Source: Stieleria mannarensis (GTDB lineage Bacteria > Planctomycetota > Planctomycetia > Pirellulales > Pirellulaceae). Taken from it: a DNA stretch of 64,000 nt. The stretch spans positions 124,001-188,000 of the forward strand of contig NZ_JACEHH010000007.1 in assembly GCF_014154935.1 (NCBI RefSeq), given 5' to 3'. Below, one piece after another: positions 1-12,000 of this stretch. Position numbers and translations under genes: made by a program. Below the pieces are notes generated by a model. The model did not search any database and was not told the origin of the DNA. It saw nothing but the letters and a program-made list of their open reading frames with translations. The number at the start of each line of letters is the position of its first letter. The first letter of the stretch is position 1.

Positions 1-3000
1 GCCGGAACGTCGACACTGGTTACCTGCAAATCGGTTGGCGGCGGCAACTCAATGATGACCGGTGTGACGGTGTGCCGATCATTGTTCGTTTCGGCATCCA
101 GCTCAAAGACCTCCCCGATCGTCGATTTCCGCGGCGGATCGGTGATCACAAACACGTAATACTCTTCGGTCTGGTCGGCGAATCCGCTCGGGGCACGATA
201 GCTGCGTGTGACGTCATAGGTTCCTCCGGCCACCAATCCGCCCTCGTGCCGAATCGAACCGAGGAATCGATCGGCGCGGAGATCCAGGAATGGATCCCGC
301 GAAAAATAGACCAAATCGTCCCAGTCGGGCTGCGTCGCCGGAGTCTCGCCGCCGAGGTTGCTGACCGTGTACGAAACATCAAACGTCTGGCCGGCCCGCA
401 CACGTTCAGGCGCCGACAACGCGGTCACTTGCAAGTCCGGCGGTGTCGCCAGCGTCACATCCACGATCGACGAGATCGTATTGTTGCCTTCCTCCTGGTA
501 CTCAAGCACGGCCCCCCGGGCCAGCAATCGTTGTGTTTCGCTCAGGCGATCAAACGAGGGTAGCCGCCGGGGCTCCTCAAAGCCGACGCCGCGATTGCCG
601 AATCCGATGTTGCTGCCAGGGTACAGTCCCGAAGCGTACGCCGGCGAATCGGTCAGCACCAGCACATAAAAGTCGCCGTCGATTCCGTCGGGTATGCGAA
701 CCTCGATCGACTCATTGTACGATTCACCAATTTCCAACACGCCGTCGTGCGACCGCTGGCCGATCATTGTGTCGAATCGATCCAGCGACGCGTCCCGCGA
801 TAGAAACACGCGATCAACCCATGAATCCGTGCGCGTCGCGCGGGTGCCGGAATTGGTGACCAGGTAATCGATGGAGACCGTTTGGCCGGACGTCAGGCCT
901 GTGGGAACGACCAAATCACTGATCACCAAGTCCGCTTCGTAGTAATCCACCGCGAAGGGCTGTGATTGGATGTTGTTGAAGGGATCGTCGTAGGCCCAGC
1001 GACTGAAGTAGCTGGTCAGATTGTCGTTGGTCCCGGTCTCGGCTGGCCACCAGCTCGTTTGGACGGTTTTTCCGTACTGGTTGTGATGATTCAGGTGAAC
1101 GTAGGCAAAGAAATCACCGCCGATGCCTTCGGGCAACCTGCCCGTGATCTCGACCGTGTACTGCTCGCCCGGCATCAACGGCTGGGCGTTGGACTTGACC
1201 GCACTGCCCAGCAGTGAAGCGCGGTGTGCAAGGAATTGAACGTCGGCGGAGATCCACACCGAATCAGACCAGTAATCCGTGCCCGGCCAAACCGGATGCG
1301 CGCCGGTATTTTCAACGGTGTATTGGATCGTAATTTCTTCGCCGCTTCGTGCGCCGGTCGGGACTTGAATGTCCACCACCTGCAAATCGGCCAGACGCGG
1401 TTCAACCAGACTGTCGGCGACCTTGGTGTTGTTCGATTCATCCGTTTCTCCGACCTGAAACCTGCCGTCGGTGACCACCACGATGTGGCTGCCACGCGCC
1501 GACGGAGTCAACGTGACGGTCACCGAATCACTGTAGGATTCCTTGTCGCCGAGGGCCGAATGGGGCACCGAAGCCAGTAGCAAGCTGTTGAACGTATTGG
1601 GAATCTGTGTGGGATCGTCAGTCAGCCAAATCTGATCCACCCAACTTCCTGACGCATCGCCTTTGCCCTGGTTGAAGACACTCCAATCAACGGTGTACTC
1701 CTCGCCGCCGATCCCGGTGGCCGCGACCGTGACGTCCTGGACCAACAAATCCGGGTCGGGCGTCGACAGTGCGATGATGTCGATCGCGCGAGCTTTATAA
1801 TTGTTGTTGTCGATCTCCGTCGGATCGTCGGGATTGACGTTGATTGCCAGCGTGTCCTCCAACACCACCGCGTAAGGATCCGTCCAGGGCGTGATGTAGT
1901 AGGTGCCCGAGGTCAGGCCGGTCGGAATGGTGACCGTCGTGACCACGTCGTAACCGGCTTTGTTGACCAGCGACCCGGAATGCCCAATCGATTTCAGCAG
2001 GTGATCTCCCTGACCGGGGTGGGGACGATTCTTGTCGCGGGTCAGCCAGATCGTGTCCGTCCAGTTGGGAACGGGCGTCTCACCGGGGCCCAGGTTGGTC
2101 ACCGTGTAACGGACTTCCACGCTCGCGCCCGTGACGGCCTGGACCGGGGCGATCACATCCGAGGTGACCAAGTCCGGCAACGGCTGTGGGGTCACATAGA
2201 GTTCGGTGTAAGCCGTGTTGTTTCCGTCGTTGGGCCATTCCTCCATCGATCCGCCGGCATCGGTCTGCACGATCAGGTAGACCGTCCCACGAAAACGCAG
2301 CGGCACGACGGCCGATTCGGTTTGGGTGCGATACTGTGCGCCGGGATCCAATGCCGACTGGTTGCCGACCGATGCGATCAAGATGTCATCGGAGGTGATC
2401 ACCGGGTCGAGCGACAGGTAAACACGGTCGGTCCAATTCGGGACCGTCGTCGCGACACTGCCCTGGTTGATGACGGTAAAGTCCAAGGCGACCGTCTGAC
2501 CCGGATCCACCGCCGCCGGTGCAGTGATGTCGATAATCTGCAGGTCCGGACGAGGTCGCACCGTGATGGGAATCGCAGTATCGTCGACCCGCGTGTTGTT
2601 GTCCGTCGCACCGTGTTCATACAACGTGCCGCGGAAATTGGTCGTCACCACGGCTTCGTACAAGCCGAACGTCCGCACCGGCAACCGCACCTGTTCCTGC
2701 CGGGTGTAGGTGATGCCCGGATCCAGCGGCCCGTCGTAGCGGTAGGATCCCAGCGAAATCGTGGGTGCGTTCGGTTCACCGACTTTTCGTAAAAAGACGC
2801 TGTCTTCCCAGTACCCGTCGGCACCCCCAACGCCGTCATTTTTGACCGTCCACTGGATATCGATCAGCGTCCCTTCGAGCACCGCTTCGGTCGGCGCCTC
2901 AATGTTGGTCACGATCAGGTCCGGTGAATCGCTCAGGTCAACGTTGAAACCATCCGACACCGTTTCGTTATTGTCGTCATGAATGAATTCAAACACACCG

Positions 3001-6000
3001 CCACCGGTGCGGACGACGATGAAGTGTTCGCCGGAAATCCCGTCGGGAAGCGTGACGTTGACGGTGCGGTCGTAGCCATCCCCGACGGCCAGCTGTCCCA
3101 GATGCGGAAACGTTCCCAGCGTGCGAATGCGGTTGCCGCCGGAGGACTCCGTGGCCAGGTAAACGATGTCGTTCCAGTTGGCGAGATTGGTCAGCCCGAT
3201 CCCCTGGTTCTCGACGCGCCAGGAGACTTCGATCGGCTGGCCGCTGTGTCCAGGAAGCACAGGATCGGCGACCGACGTGACCACCAGATCCGCGTACGGG
3301 ATCGGCATCACATCAAACACGTCGGGTGATCGATCCGCATTATTGGCCAGCCGTCCATCTTCAAAAACCGAATCATTCCGGTCTGCTTGGACATACAAGT
3401 AATACCGTCCGGTGAAAGCCGGCGGCAATTGGAACGTTTCGGTGCGGGTGTAGGACTGGCCGACGCCCAGGGCCTCGGTCCGCTGGAACATGGCGACCAC
3501 ACGATCGTCGCTGTCACCGATGATCTCGTCCGTCGACGCGATCACGGCGTCGAACCAATCGTCTCCCTGGGCGGACAACGTTCCCAGGTTGTCGACTCGC
3601 CAGCTGACAGTCACATTCGCCGGATCGGCGATCGTCTCGGTCGGCGCGACGACGCCCGAAACTGCCAAATCGGGATAGGGCGCGAGCGTCGTCGTCGCAT
3701 TCGCGTGCCCCTCATTGTTGGTCTCCGCGGTCCCGGAAGCGTTCAATTCGAACACCGAATCCGTGGAATCGGCAGTGATCGTGATCACGAGATCGCCGAC
3801 GCTTGCCGATCCATCGGGAATCCGAATCGTGGCGGATTGATCGTTGGACGCACCGACCACAAGCACGCCACTGGTCGCCACTTCATAAACGACCAGTTCG
3901 TCGACCAACGTTTGTCCGTTGGACGAATTCACGACACGCAATCGCTGTTGGAAATCGACGGTCGTGTCCGCAGTCCCGACGTTGTTGATTCTCCAAGTCA
4001 GGTCCAATTCTTCGCCGGTCTGCAGATTCGACGGGTCGGCGACGCCATCGGAGACGGTCAGATCGGGGTAGGGTGGCAGTGTTGCAAGGATACCGACCGA
4101 CGACGTGTTGTTGCTCTCCGGCGTGTCCCCGGTGAAACTTTCCACCACCAGGTCCGTCACATCGGTGGCGACCGTGATGGTTAGGTCTCCCGCCCCCGGC
4201 AACCCATCGGGAAGAGTCCATGCAAAACTTCGATTGATCGCCTGTCCGGCGGCGATGGTCTCGCCGGTCGCGATCTCCAGCGGCACGGTGGCATCAAGCA
4301 GCGTTTGCCCGGTCGTCTCGTTAATGATCGTCACACGTTCCAGCAATGACGACGTGACCGCGGCACCACCATCATTGACCGTTTGCCACTGAATCGTCAA
4401 TGCGTCCCCGGCCGTCGGCGTTGATTCGGCGACACCGATCGTTTGAATCTGAAGATCGGGCAGCGGTGGGAAATCCAACGCGATACTCGCCGCCGTCGTC
4501 GATCGATTGTTCGTCTCGTTACTTTCCGGCTGGACGCCTGTCGCGTCGGTTTCGACGATCAAGTAATACGTTCCGACCGGCAACGATGCATCCAGCGGCA
4601 AATTGACCAGATAGCCGTCTTGTGAATAGCTTGCTCCGGCCTGCAGGGGAACGGTGCCCGCCGCTGCCGTCGCCAACAGCCGATCGTCGGATCCCAAAAC
4701 CGTGTTCGAACTCAACCAAATCCGATCCACGAACGATTCGTAGGCTGAACCGGTTCCATGATTGGTGACCGTATAATTCAGCGGAATCGTTTCGCCGAAC
4801 ACGCCGCTAAAGGTTGTCAATTCGGCGTCGACTTGCAGATCGGGAGCAAGGATTTCGATCGGCACAACGGCGGTCAAATTGTTGACGTCGTACTCAAACT
4901 CATAGACTTCGTTCTGCCAATCGGTTTCGACGAACAAATACGCCTGGCCGAACAGATCGTCAGGCAACGTGACCGTCACCGCATCGGTGTAACTTTGCCC
5001 CAACACCAACTGGCCGTTGTGCCGGATTTCCGCCAAACGAATGTCATCGGCGTTTCCGGCGACATTGTCAATGCTGAACCAAATCGCGTCGGTCCAGGAA
5101 GTCGCGGGAGTAACACCGGAAGCGTTGGCCGCGTCGTTGGTAACGGTCCAAGCCAGGTCAATCGTGCGGGCGACGTCGCCATGGGCCGGTGAGACATTCA
5201 AGGTCGGAATCAAATCGGCAAATGGAATCGATGACGTGACGACCGTCGTTGTGACGTTGTTCGACTCCGCAACTGCGGTCGACGAGTGCTCGGTGACCGC
5301 ATTGGTGCGATCGGTCGTCAAACGGAATTCGATCTCGCCGACGCCGTTGATTCCTTGTGGCAAAGCAACCTGCACGGACGATCGACGGGATTGCCCCGGA
5401 TCCAGCGGGCCGCCGTCCTGGCTGACGACCAGATCGGCGATCGTGAATTGCGAAAGCGACTGGCCCAGATTCTCTAACCGAGTCACCAACACCCGTTCGG
5501 TGAAATCGCCGATCGCAGCCAAATTGCCGTCGTTGATCGTGTCCCAACTGACCGTGACCAAGTCGCCGGGCGCAAGAATCGGAGGGCTGATGGTCAGGTT
5601 GTCGATCACCAAATCTGTCGTCGCATCGAAGGTGACCGCCGACGTGTTGTTCTGCTCGGCGGCGAGGTGACCGGCAGAGTTGTGTTCAAAGATTGCATCA
5701 ATGCGGTCGGTCAGCACCGCGACTTCGTAGTTGCCCGGAACGCTCAGCGTGACCTGCGCCGATCCGCTCGCACTGGCCCCGGCCGCGACGTCACCGACGT
5801 CAAACAATTGTTCGGCAACCACTTGCCCACCGGCCGTGTTGGTGATCCGCAAGCGTTCGCCGAAGCCGCCGGTCGCGTCGCCGCTGCCGGCGTTGGTCGT
5901 TTGCCAAGTGAACGTGAACACGCCGGCCGAATCCGGTCCGCTGACAGAGAGCCCCTGGACCTCCAAATCCGGTAGTTCAGAGAGTGTCACGTCCAGCGTC

Positions 6001-9000
6001 TCGCTTCGTGTCACGTTGTTGTCGGTCAACGTAAATTCGAAAACATCACCCTGCTCATCCGTTTCGACAAAAATGAAATAGGGCCCGGACGCATCCAGCG
6101 GCAACGTCACGTCGACCGTTGCGGTGTAGGTTTGGCCGACATCCAACGAACCGCCGTGCAGCACCGAACCGATGTAACGATCGTCGCCATCACCGTAAAC
6201 GTCATTGGCCGATAACACGACTCGGTCATACCAGGATGACACGTCCGTGGTGGCGGTTCCGAAGTTCCCCACGGTCCACCCCACCGTGATGACGTCACCC
6301 GAGTTGGCCGTTGCAGGGACCGGTAGCGTGATGTCAGAAACACTCAAGTCGGCGAATTGCAATTCACTCGTCGGGCCGATCGTCGTGTCCAAAAGGTATT
6401 GCCCATCGGGACCACGCCCGCCCTGGCCCAAGATCACGACGAAGTATTCGCCGGTGGTCGTGATGTCGTAACGTGCGATCGATGCGTCGGTCGGATTGGG
6501 ATTGATCGAAACGACTTGGTTTGCCGAATTGCGAATCTCGATCACCGGCGCCAACGTGCTGGTCGTGGGCAACGACACTTGTGAGAAAACGGTTTCTCCC
6601 GCTTCCACGGTCCCCAACGAAAAATAATCCTCGTCCACGTTGCCACTTTGACCGCTCATGATCGTTCCAGCGACACTCGACGTTCGCTGGTTTCCCGACG
6701 CGGTAAATGTCAACGGATCGGCTCCAGACGTCGAATCGTTGTTGTAGTCGGCGTCGGATTCCAGATCGATTCCGCGTGCGAGTTCGATCCGAAAGTCATA
6801 GTCGCCGATGCTGCTTCCGGTCCATCGTTCCAGCCTGACATAGTAGGTGCCGTCGGCAGGGATTTGGTAATGACTGATATACCCGTCATCATTCGGACCG
6901 GCACCAAACCCGCTCGCGACCTCGCCGCCGCCAGAATTGTAAAGCCGTGGTCCGATCCGCAGCCCGCCTGCGGTGTCCGCCGCAACGGCGACGCGGTCCC
7001 CGGCCAACGCCTCAAAACTCCACCAATCCAAGTCGTTCGACGGATCGATCGATCCGACGCCCCGCCCGAGGTAGAGGCCGCTGCCTCCGGGGTCTTGGTT
7101 CAACGGCAGCGGTGTTGCCACAGCACGCGATCCGTTCGAACTGCCTTCCAAGGTCCGCGTCGAATCAAAATCCACCACAAAGCTTCGAGTGTAGTGGTCC
7201 AGCGGATTGTCGACCAAGTCCTTGATCGATGGGGTCACCATCAGGCGGTAGTTCCCTTCCCGCAGCGGACCGTCGTAGATCTGCAACGCGATGTTGGTGC
7301 CGGTGTTGTAGGTCGATGCCAGACGCAGGTCGTAAACGATGTCGTCGCTGCTGGGTGTCGTCGCGCTGTCGAAGATCCCGTCGGCACCGGCCTCGCGGAG
7401 GTCCCAGCCGTTCAGCGGATCGGCCGGGAAAGCGTCCACTTCGTTCGCGATCCCGTCGGAATCCGCATCGCCGCTGGCGGCCGGAATCTCTACCAACGCC
7501 CGATAGCTCCATTCCGGCCGCCCCGCGTACCAGAATCCGTTGGTGTTGTGATAGACCGCGTCGTACGTGCCGTCGTTGTACGTGCTGCCCCACTTGCGAT
7601 AGGCCGACGGATCACCGTCATCCCAGGCCCAAGTCCCTTCGACCTGTGTGTCGTTCAGCCCCGTCCAGAAATGGGTGTCCCCGAAGCGGCCCTGCAAAAA
7701 ATCCTCTTCCGCAAGCTCGTTGATCGTCACCAGGTGGCCACCGAGCGAGGCGGCAAAGTTGCGAGCATCCCACCACGTCATGTTGCCCGAGCTGCGGACA
7801 TACGTGTGACCGTCGTGGATCTCGTAGTCATACAGCGGCGTGTTGACCGTCGTCGCTTTGAGTTCCTCGCTCACCGTCACGTTGAACGTCGAAATCAATT
7901 GATCGGTCGTGCCGCCATCGGGAAGCCGCGAGACACCGGTCACTTGCGGCGGGATCGGGTCGGAAACCGTCACGTCCAACACATACTGCGACAGCGAACC
8001 CGGGCCGCCGTCGGTCTGGCCGGCCGCGGCCGCCCATTCGGCGATCGCGTTGCGACCGGAACCCTTGGGGTAGTCGTACCACTGACCGCTGCTGCCCTGC
8101 ATCACCGCGCCATCATAGCTGGACGTGTTCGGTTCACCGGGCAACCAGTTCGTATAGTTCACCTCCGTCCCGTCGTCCCACACGAACGTGTTGCTCCCGT
8201 CGGCATCGTGGAATCCGATCCAGGAATCCCAAGAGCTGAATTCCCGCCGCAGGTAGGCGTTCTCTTGGGCATCGTCGATCGTCACCAGGTGGCCGCCCAG
8301 AGCCGCGGCGGCCGCTTGGGCACTGGCCCAGTTCTGGCTGCCGAGCAACTGATAGGCACGCCCGGACCGCACCCAATAGGCGTTGTTGACCTGGGCAAAG
8401 TACTCTCCGTCGGCGATCACATCGGCACGGAACCCGTTGGTCGGGTCGCCGTCTTCATCGAGTAGCTCCGTCCCAGCACTGTCAAAGACGCGTAGCTGTG
8501 GGATCAGCGTGCTGCTGCTGGGCAGGGTCAGCCCCAGTTCGATCCGGTTGCCGACGTTCAGCAGCCCCAGCCGGAACCGGTCCTCGTCAAAGTTGCCGCC
8601 TTCGCGGCCCATGATCGTTCCGGCGATCGTGCCACTCCGCTCGTTGCCGTCCTGGATCAGCGTGATCGCATCGGCGTTGTCAAAGCTGTCGTTGTTGTAG
8701 CTCTGGTCGGATTCCAGATCGATCCCGCGGGCCAGTTCGACACGCAGCTCGTAGCTGCCGATGCTGTTGTTGGTCCAGCGTTCCAGCCGGACGTAGTAGG
8801 TGCCCGTCGAGGGGATCGCGTAGTGGCTGATGTAGCCGTCGTTATCGGGGCCGGCCCCGAACCCGCTGCGAACCTCGCTGCCGGAGCTGTTGTACAGCCG
8901 CAATCCCACGGCGATGCCGCTGTTGGGCGTATCGACGGCCACGCCGACACGGTCCCCCGCCTCGGCGTCAAAGCTCCACCAATCCAGGTCATTCGACGGA

Positions 9001-12000
9001 TCGATCGAACCGAGGCCGAACTGCTCGGTCAAAAACAACCCACTGCCGATCGGGTTCTCCGTCAGCGGCAGCGGCGTCGCCTTGGTGCGGCTGCCGTTGT
9101 CGGTGCCTTCGTAAACATAGACGTCGGGAAGGTCGACGGTGAAGGTGCGGACGTAATCATCACCCAGTCCGCCCACCCCGTCGCCGTTACCGTCCAGCCG
9201 GTTGCCGACCACGTCGCTCAGTGACGACGTGATCGTCAACTGATAATTGCCGTCATGCAGCGGACCGTCGAAGATCTGCAACGCGATGCTGGTGCCGGTG
9301 TTGTAGGTCGATGCCAGACGCAGGTCGTAAACGATGTCGTCGCTGCTGGGTGTCGTCGCGCTGTCGAAGATCCCGTCGGCACCGGCCTCGCGGAGGTCCC
9401 AGCCGTTCAGCGGATCGGCCGGGAAAGCGTCCACTTCGTTCGCGATCCCGTCGGAATCCGCATCGCCGCTGGCGGCCGGAATCTCTACCAACGCCCGATA
9501 GCTCCATTCCGGCCGCCCCGCGTACCAGAATCCGTTGGTGTTGTGATAGACCGCGTCGTACGTGCCGTCGTTGTACGTGCTGCCCCACTTGCGATAGGCC
9601 GACGGATCACCGTCATCCCAGGCCCAAGTCCCTTCGACCTGTGTGTCGTTCAGCCCCGTCCAGAAATGGGTGTCCCCGAAGCGGCCCTGCAAAAAATCCT
9701 CTTCCGCAAGCTCGTTGATCGTCACCAGGTGGCCACCGAGCGAGGCGGCAAAGTTGCGAGCATCCCACCACGTCATGTTGCCCGAGCTGCGGACATACGT
9801 GTGACCGTCGTGGATCTCGTAGTCATACAGCGGCGTGTTGACCGTCGTCGCTTTGAGTTCCTCGCTCACCGTCACGTTGAACGTCGAAATCAATTGATCG
9901 GTCGTGCCGCCATCGGGAAGCCGCGAGACACCGGTCACTTGCGGCGGGATCGGGTCGGAAACCGTCACGTCCAACACATACTGCGACAGCGAACCCGGGC
10001 CGCCGTCGGTCTGGCCGGCCGCGGCCGCCCATTCGGCGATCGCGTTGCGACCGGAACCCTTGGGGTAGTCGTACCACTGACCGCTGCTGCCCTGCATCAC
10101 CGCGCCATCATAGCTGGACGTGTTCGGTTCACCGGGCAACCAGTTCGTATAGTTCACCTCCGTCCCGTCGTCCCACACGAACGTGTTGCTCCCGTCGGCA
10201 TCGTGGAATCCGATCCAGGAATCCCAAGAGCTGAATTCCCGCCGCAGGTAGGCGTTCTCTTGGGCATCGTCGATCGTCACCAGGTGGCCGCCCAGAGCCG
10301 CGGCGGCCGCTTGGGCACTGGCCCAGTTCTGGCTGCCGAGCAACTGATAGGCACGCCCGGACCGCACCCAATAGGCGTTGTTGACCTGGGCAAAGTACTC
10401 TCCGTCGGCGATCACATCGGCACGGAACCCGTTGGTCGGGTCGCCGTCTTCATCGAGTAGCTCCGTCCCAGCACTGTCAAAGACGCGTAGCTGTGGGATC
10501 AGCGTGCTGCTGCTGGGCAGGGTCAGCCCCAGTTCGATCCGGTTGCCGACGTTCAGCAGCCCCAGCCGGAACCGGTCCTCGTCAAAGTTGCCGCCTTCGC
10601 GGCCCATGATCGTTCCGGCGATCGTGCCACTCCGCTCGTTGCCGTCCTGGATCAGCGTGATCGCATCGGCGTTGTCAAAGCTGTCGTTGTTGTAGCTCTG
10701 GTCGGATTCCAGATCGATCCCGCGGGCCAGTTCGACACGCAGCTCGTAGCTGCCGATGCTGTTGTTGGTCCAGCGTTCCAGCCGGACGTAGTAGGTGCCC
10801 GTCGAGGGGATCGCGTAGTGGCTGATGTAGCCGTCGTTATCGGGGCCGGCCCCGAACCCGCTGCGAACCTCGCTGCCGGAGCTGTTGTACAGCCGCAATC
10901 CCACGGCGATGCCGCTGTTGGGCGTATCGACGGCCACGCCGACACGGTCCCCCGCCTCGGCGTCAAAGCTCCACCAATCCAGGTCATTCGACGGATCGAT
11001 CGAACCGAGGCCGAACTGCTCGGTCAAAAACAACCCACTGCCGATCGGGTTCTCCGTCAGCGGCAGCGGCGTCGCCTTGGTGCGGCTGCCGTTGTCGGTG
11101 CCTTCGTAAACATAGACGTCGGGAAGGTCGACGGTGAAGGTGCGGACGTAATCATCACCCAGTCCGCCCACCCCGTCGCCGTTACCGTCCAGCCGGTTGC
11201 CGACCACGTCGCTCAGTGACGACGTGATCGTCAACTGATAATTGCCGTCATGCAGCGGACCGTCGAAGATCTGCAACGCGATGCTGGTGCCGGTGTTGTA
11301 GGTCGATGCCAGACGCAGGTCGTAAACGATGTCGTCGCTGCTGGGTGTCGTCGCGCTGTCGAAGATCCCGTCGGCACCGGCCTCGCGGAGGTCCCAGCCG
11401 TTCAGCGGATCGGCCGGGAAAGCGTCCACTTCGTTCGCGATCCCGTCGGAATCCGCATCGCCGCTGGCGGCCGGAATCTCTACCAACGCCCGATAGCTCC
11501 ATTCCGGCCGCCCCGCGTACCAGAATCCGTTGGTGTTGTGATAGACCGCGTCGTACGTGCCGTCGTTGTACGTGCTGCCCCACTTGCGATAGGCCGACGG
11601 ATCACCGTCATCCCAGGCCCAAGTCCCTTCGACCTGTGTGTCGTTCAGCCCCGTCCAGAAATGGGTGTCCCCGAAGCGGCCCTGCAAAAAATCCTCTTCC
11701 GCAAGCTCGTTGATCGTCACCAGGTGGCCACCGAGCGAGGCGGCAAAGTTGCGAGCATCCCACCACGTCATGTTGCCCGAGCTGCGGACATACGTGTGAC
11801 CGTCGTGGATCTCGTAGTCATACAGCGGCGTGTTGACCGTCGTCGCTTTGAGTTCCTCGCTCACCGTCACGTTGAACGTCGAAATCAATTGATCGGTCGT
11901 GCCGCCATCGGGAAGCCGCGAGACACCGGTCACTTGCGGCGGGATCGGGTCGGAAACCGTCACGTCCAACACATACTGCGACAGCGAACCCGGGCCGCCG

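Noticed and set aside
6648-8465. Long plus-strand frame (605 codons) with arginine- and valine-rich translation, repeated at 9255 and 11250
   Set aside because: It is antisense to the giant minus-strand gene, whose frame contains coherent lectin and beta domains. GC-rich codons leave the opposite frame open.
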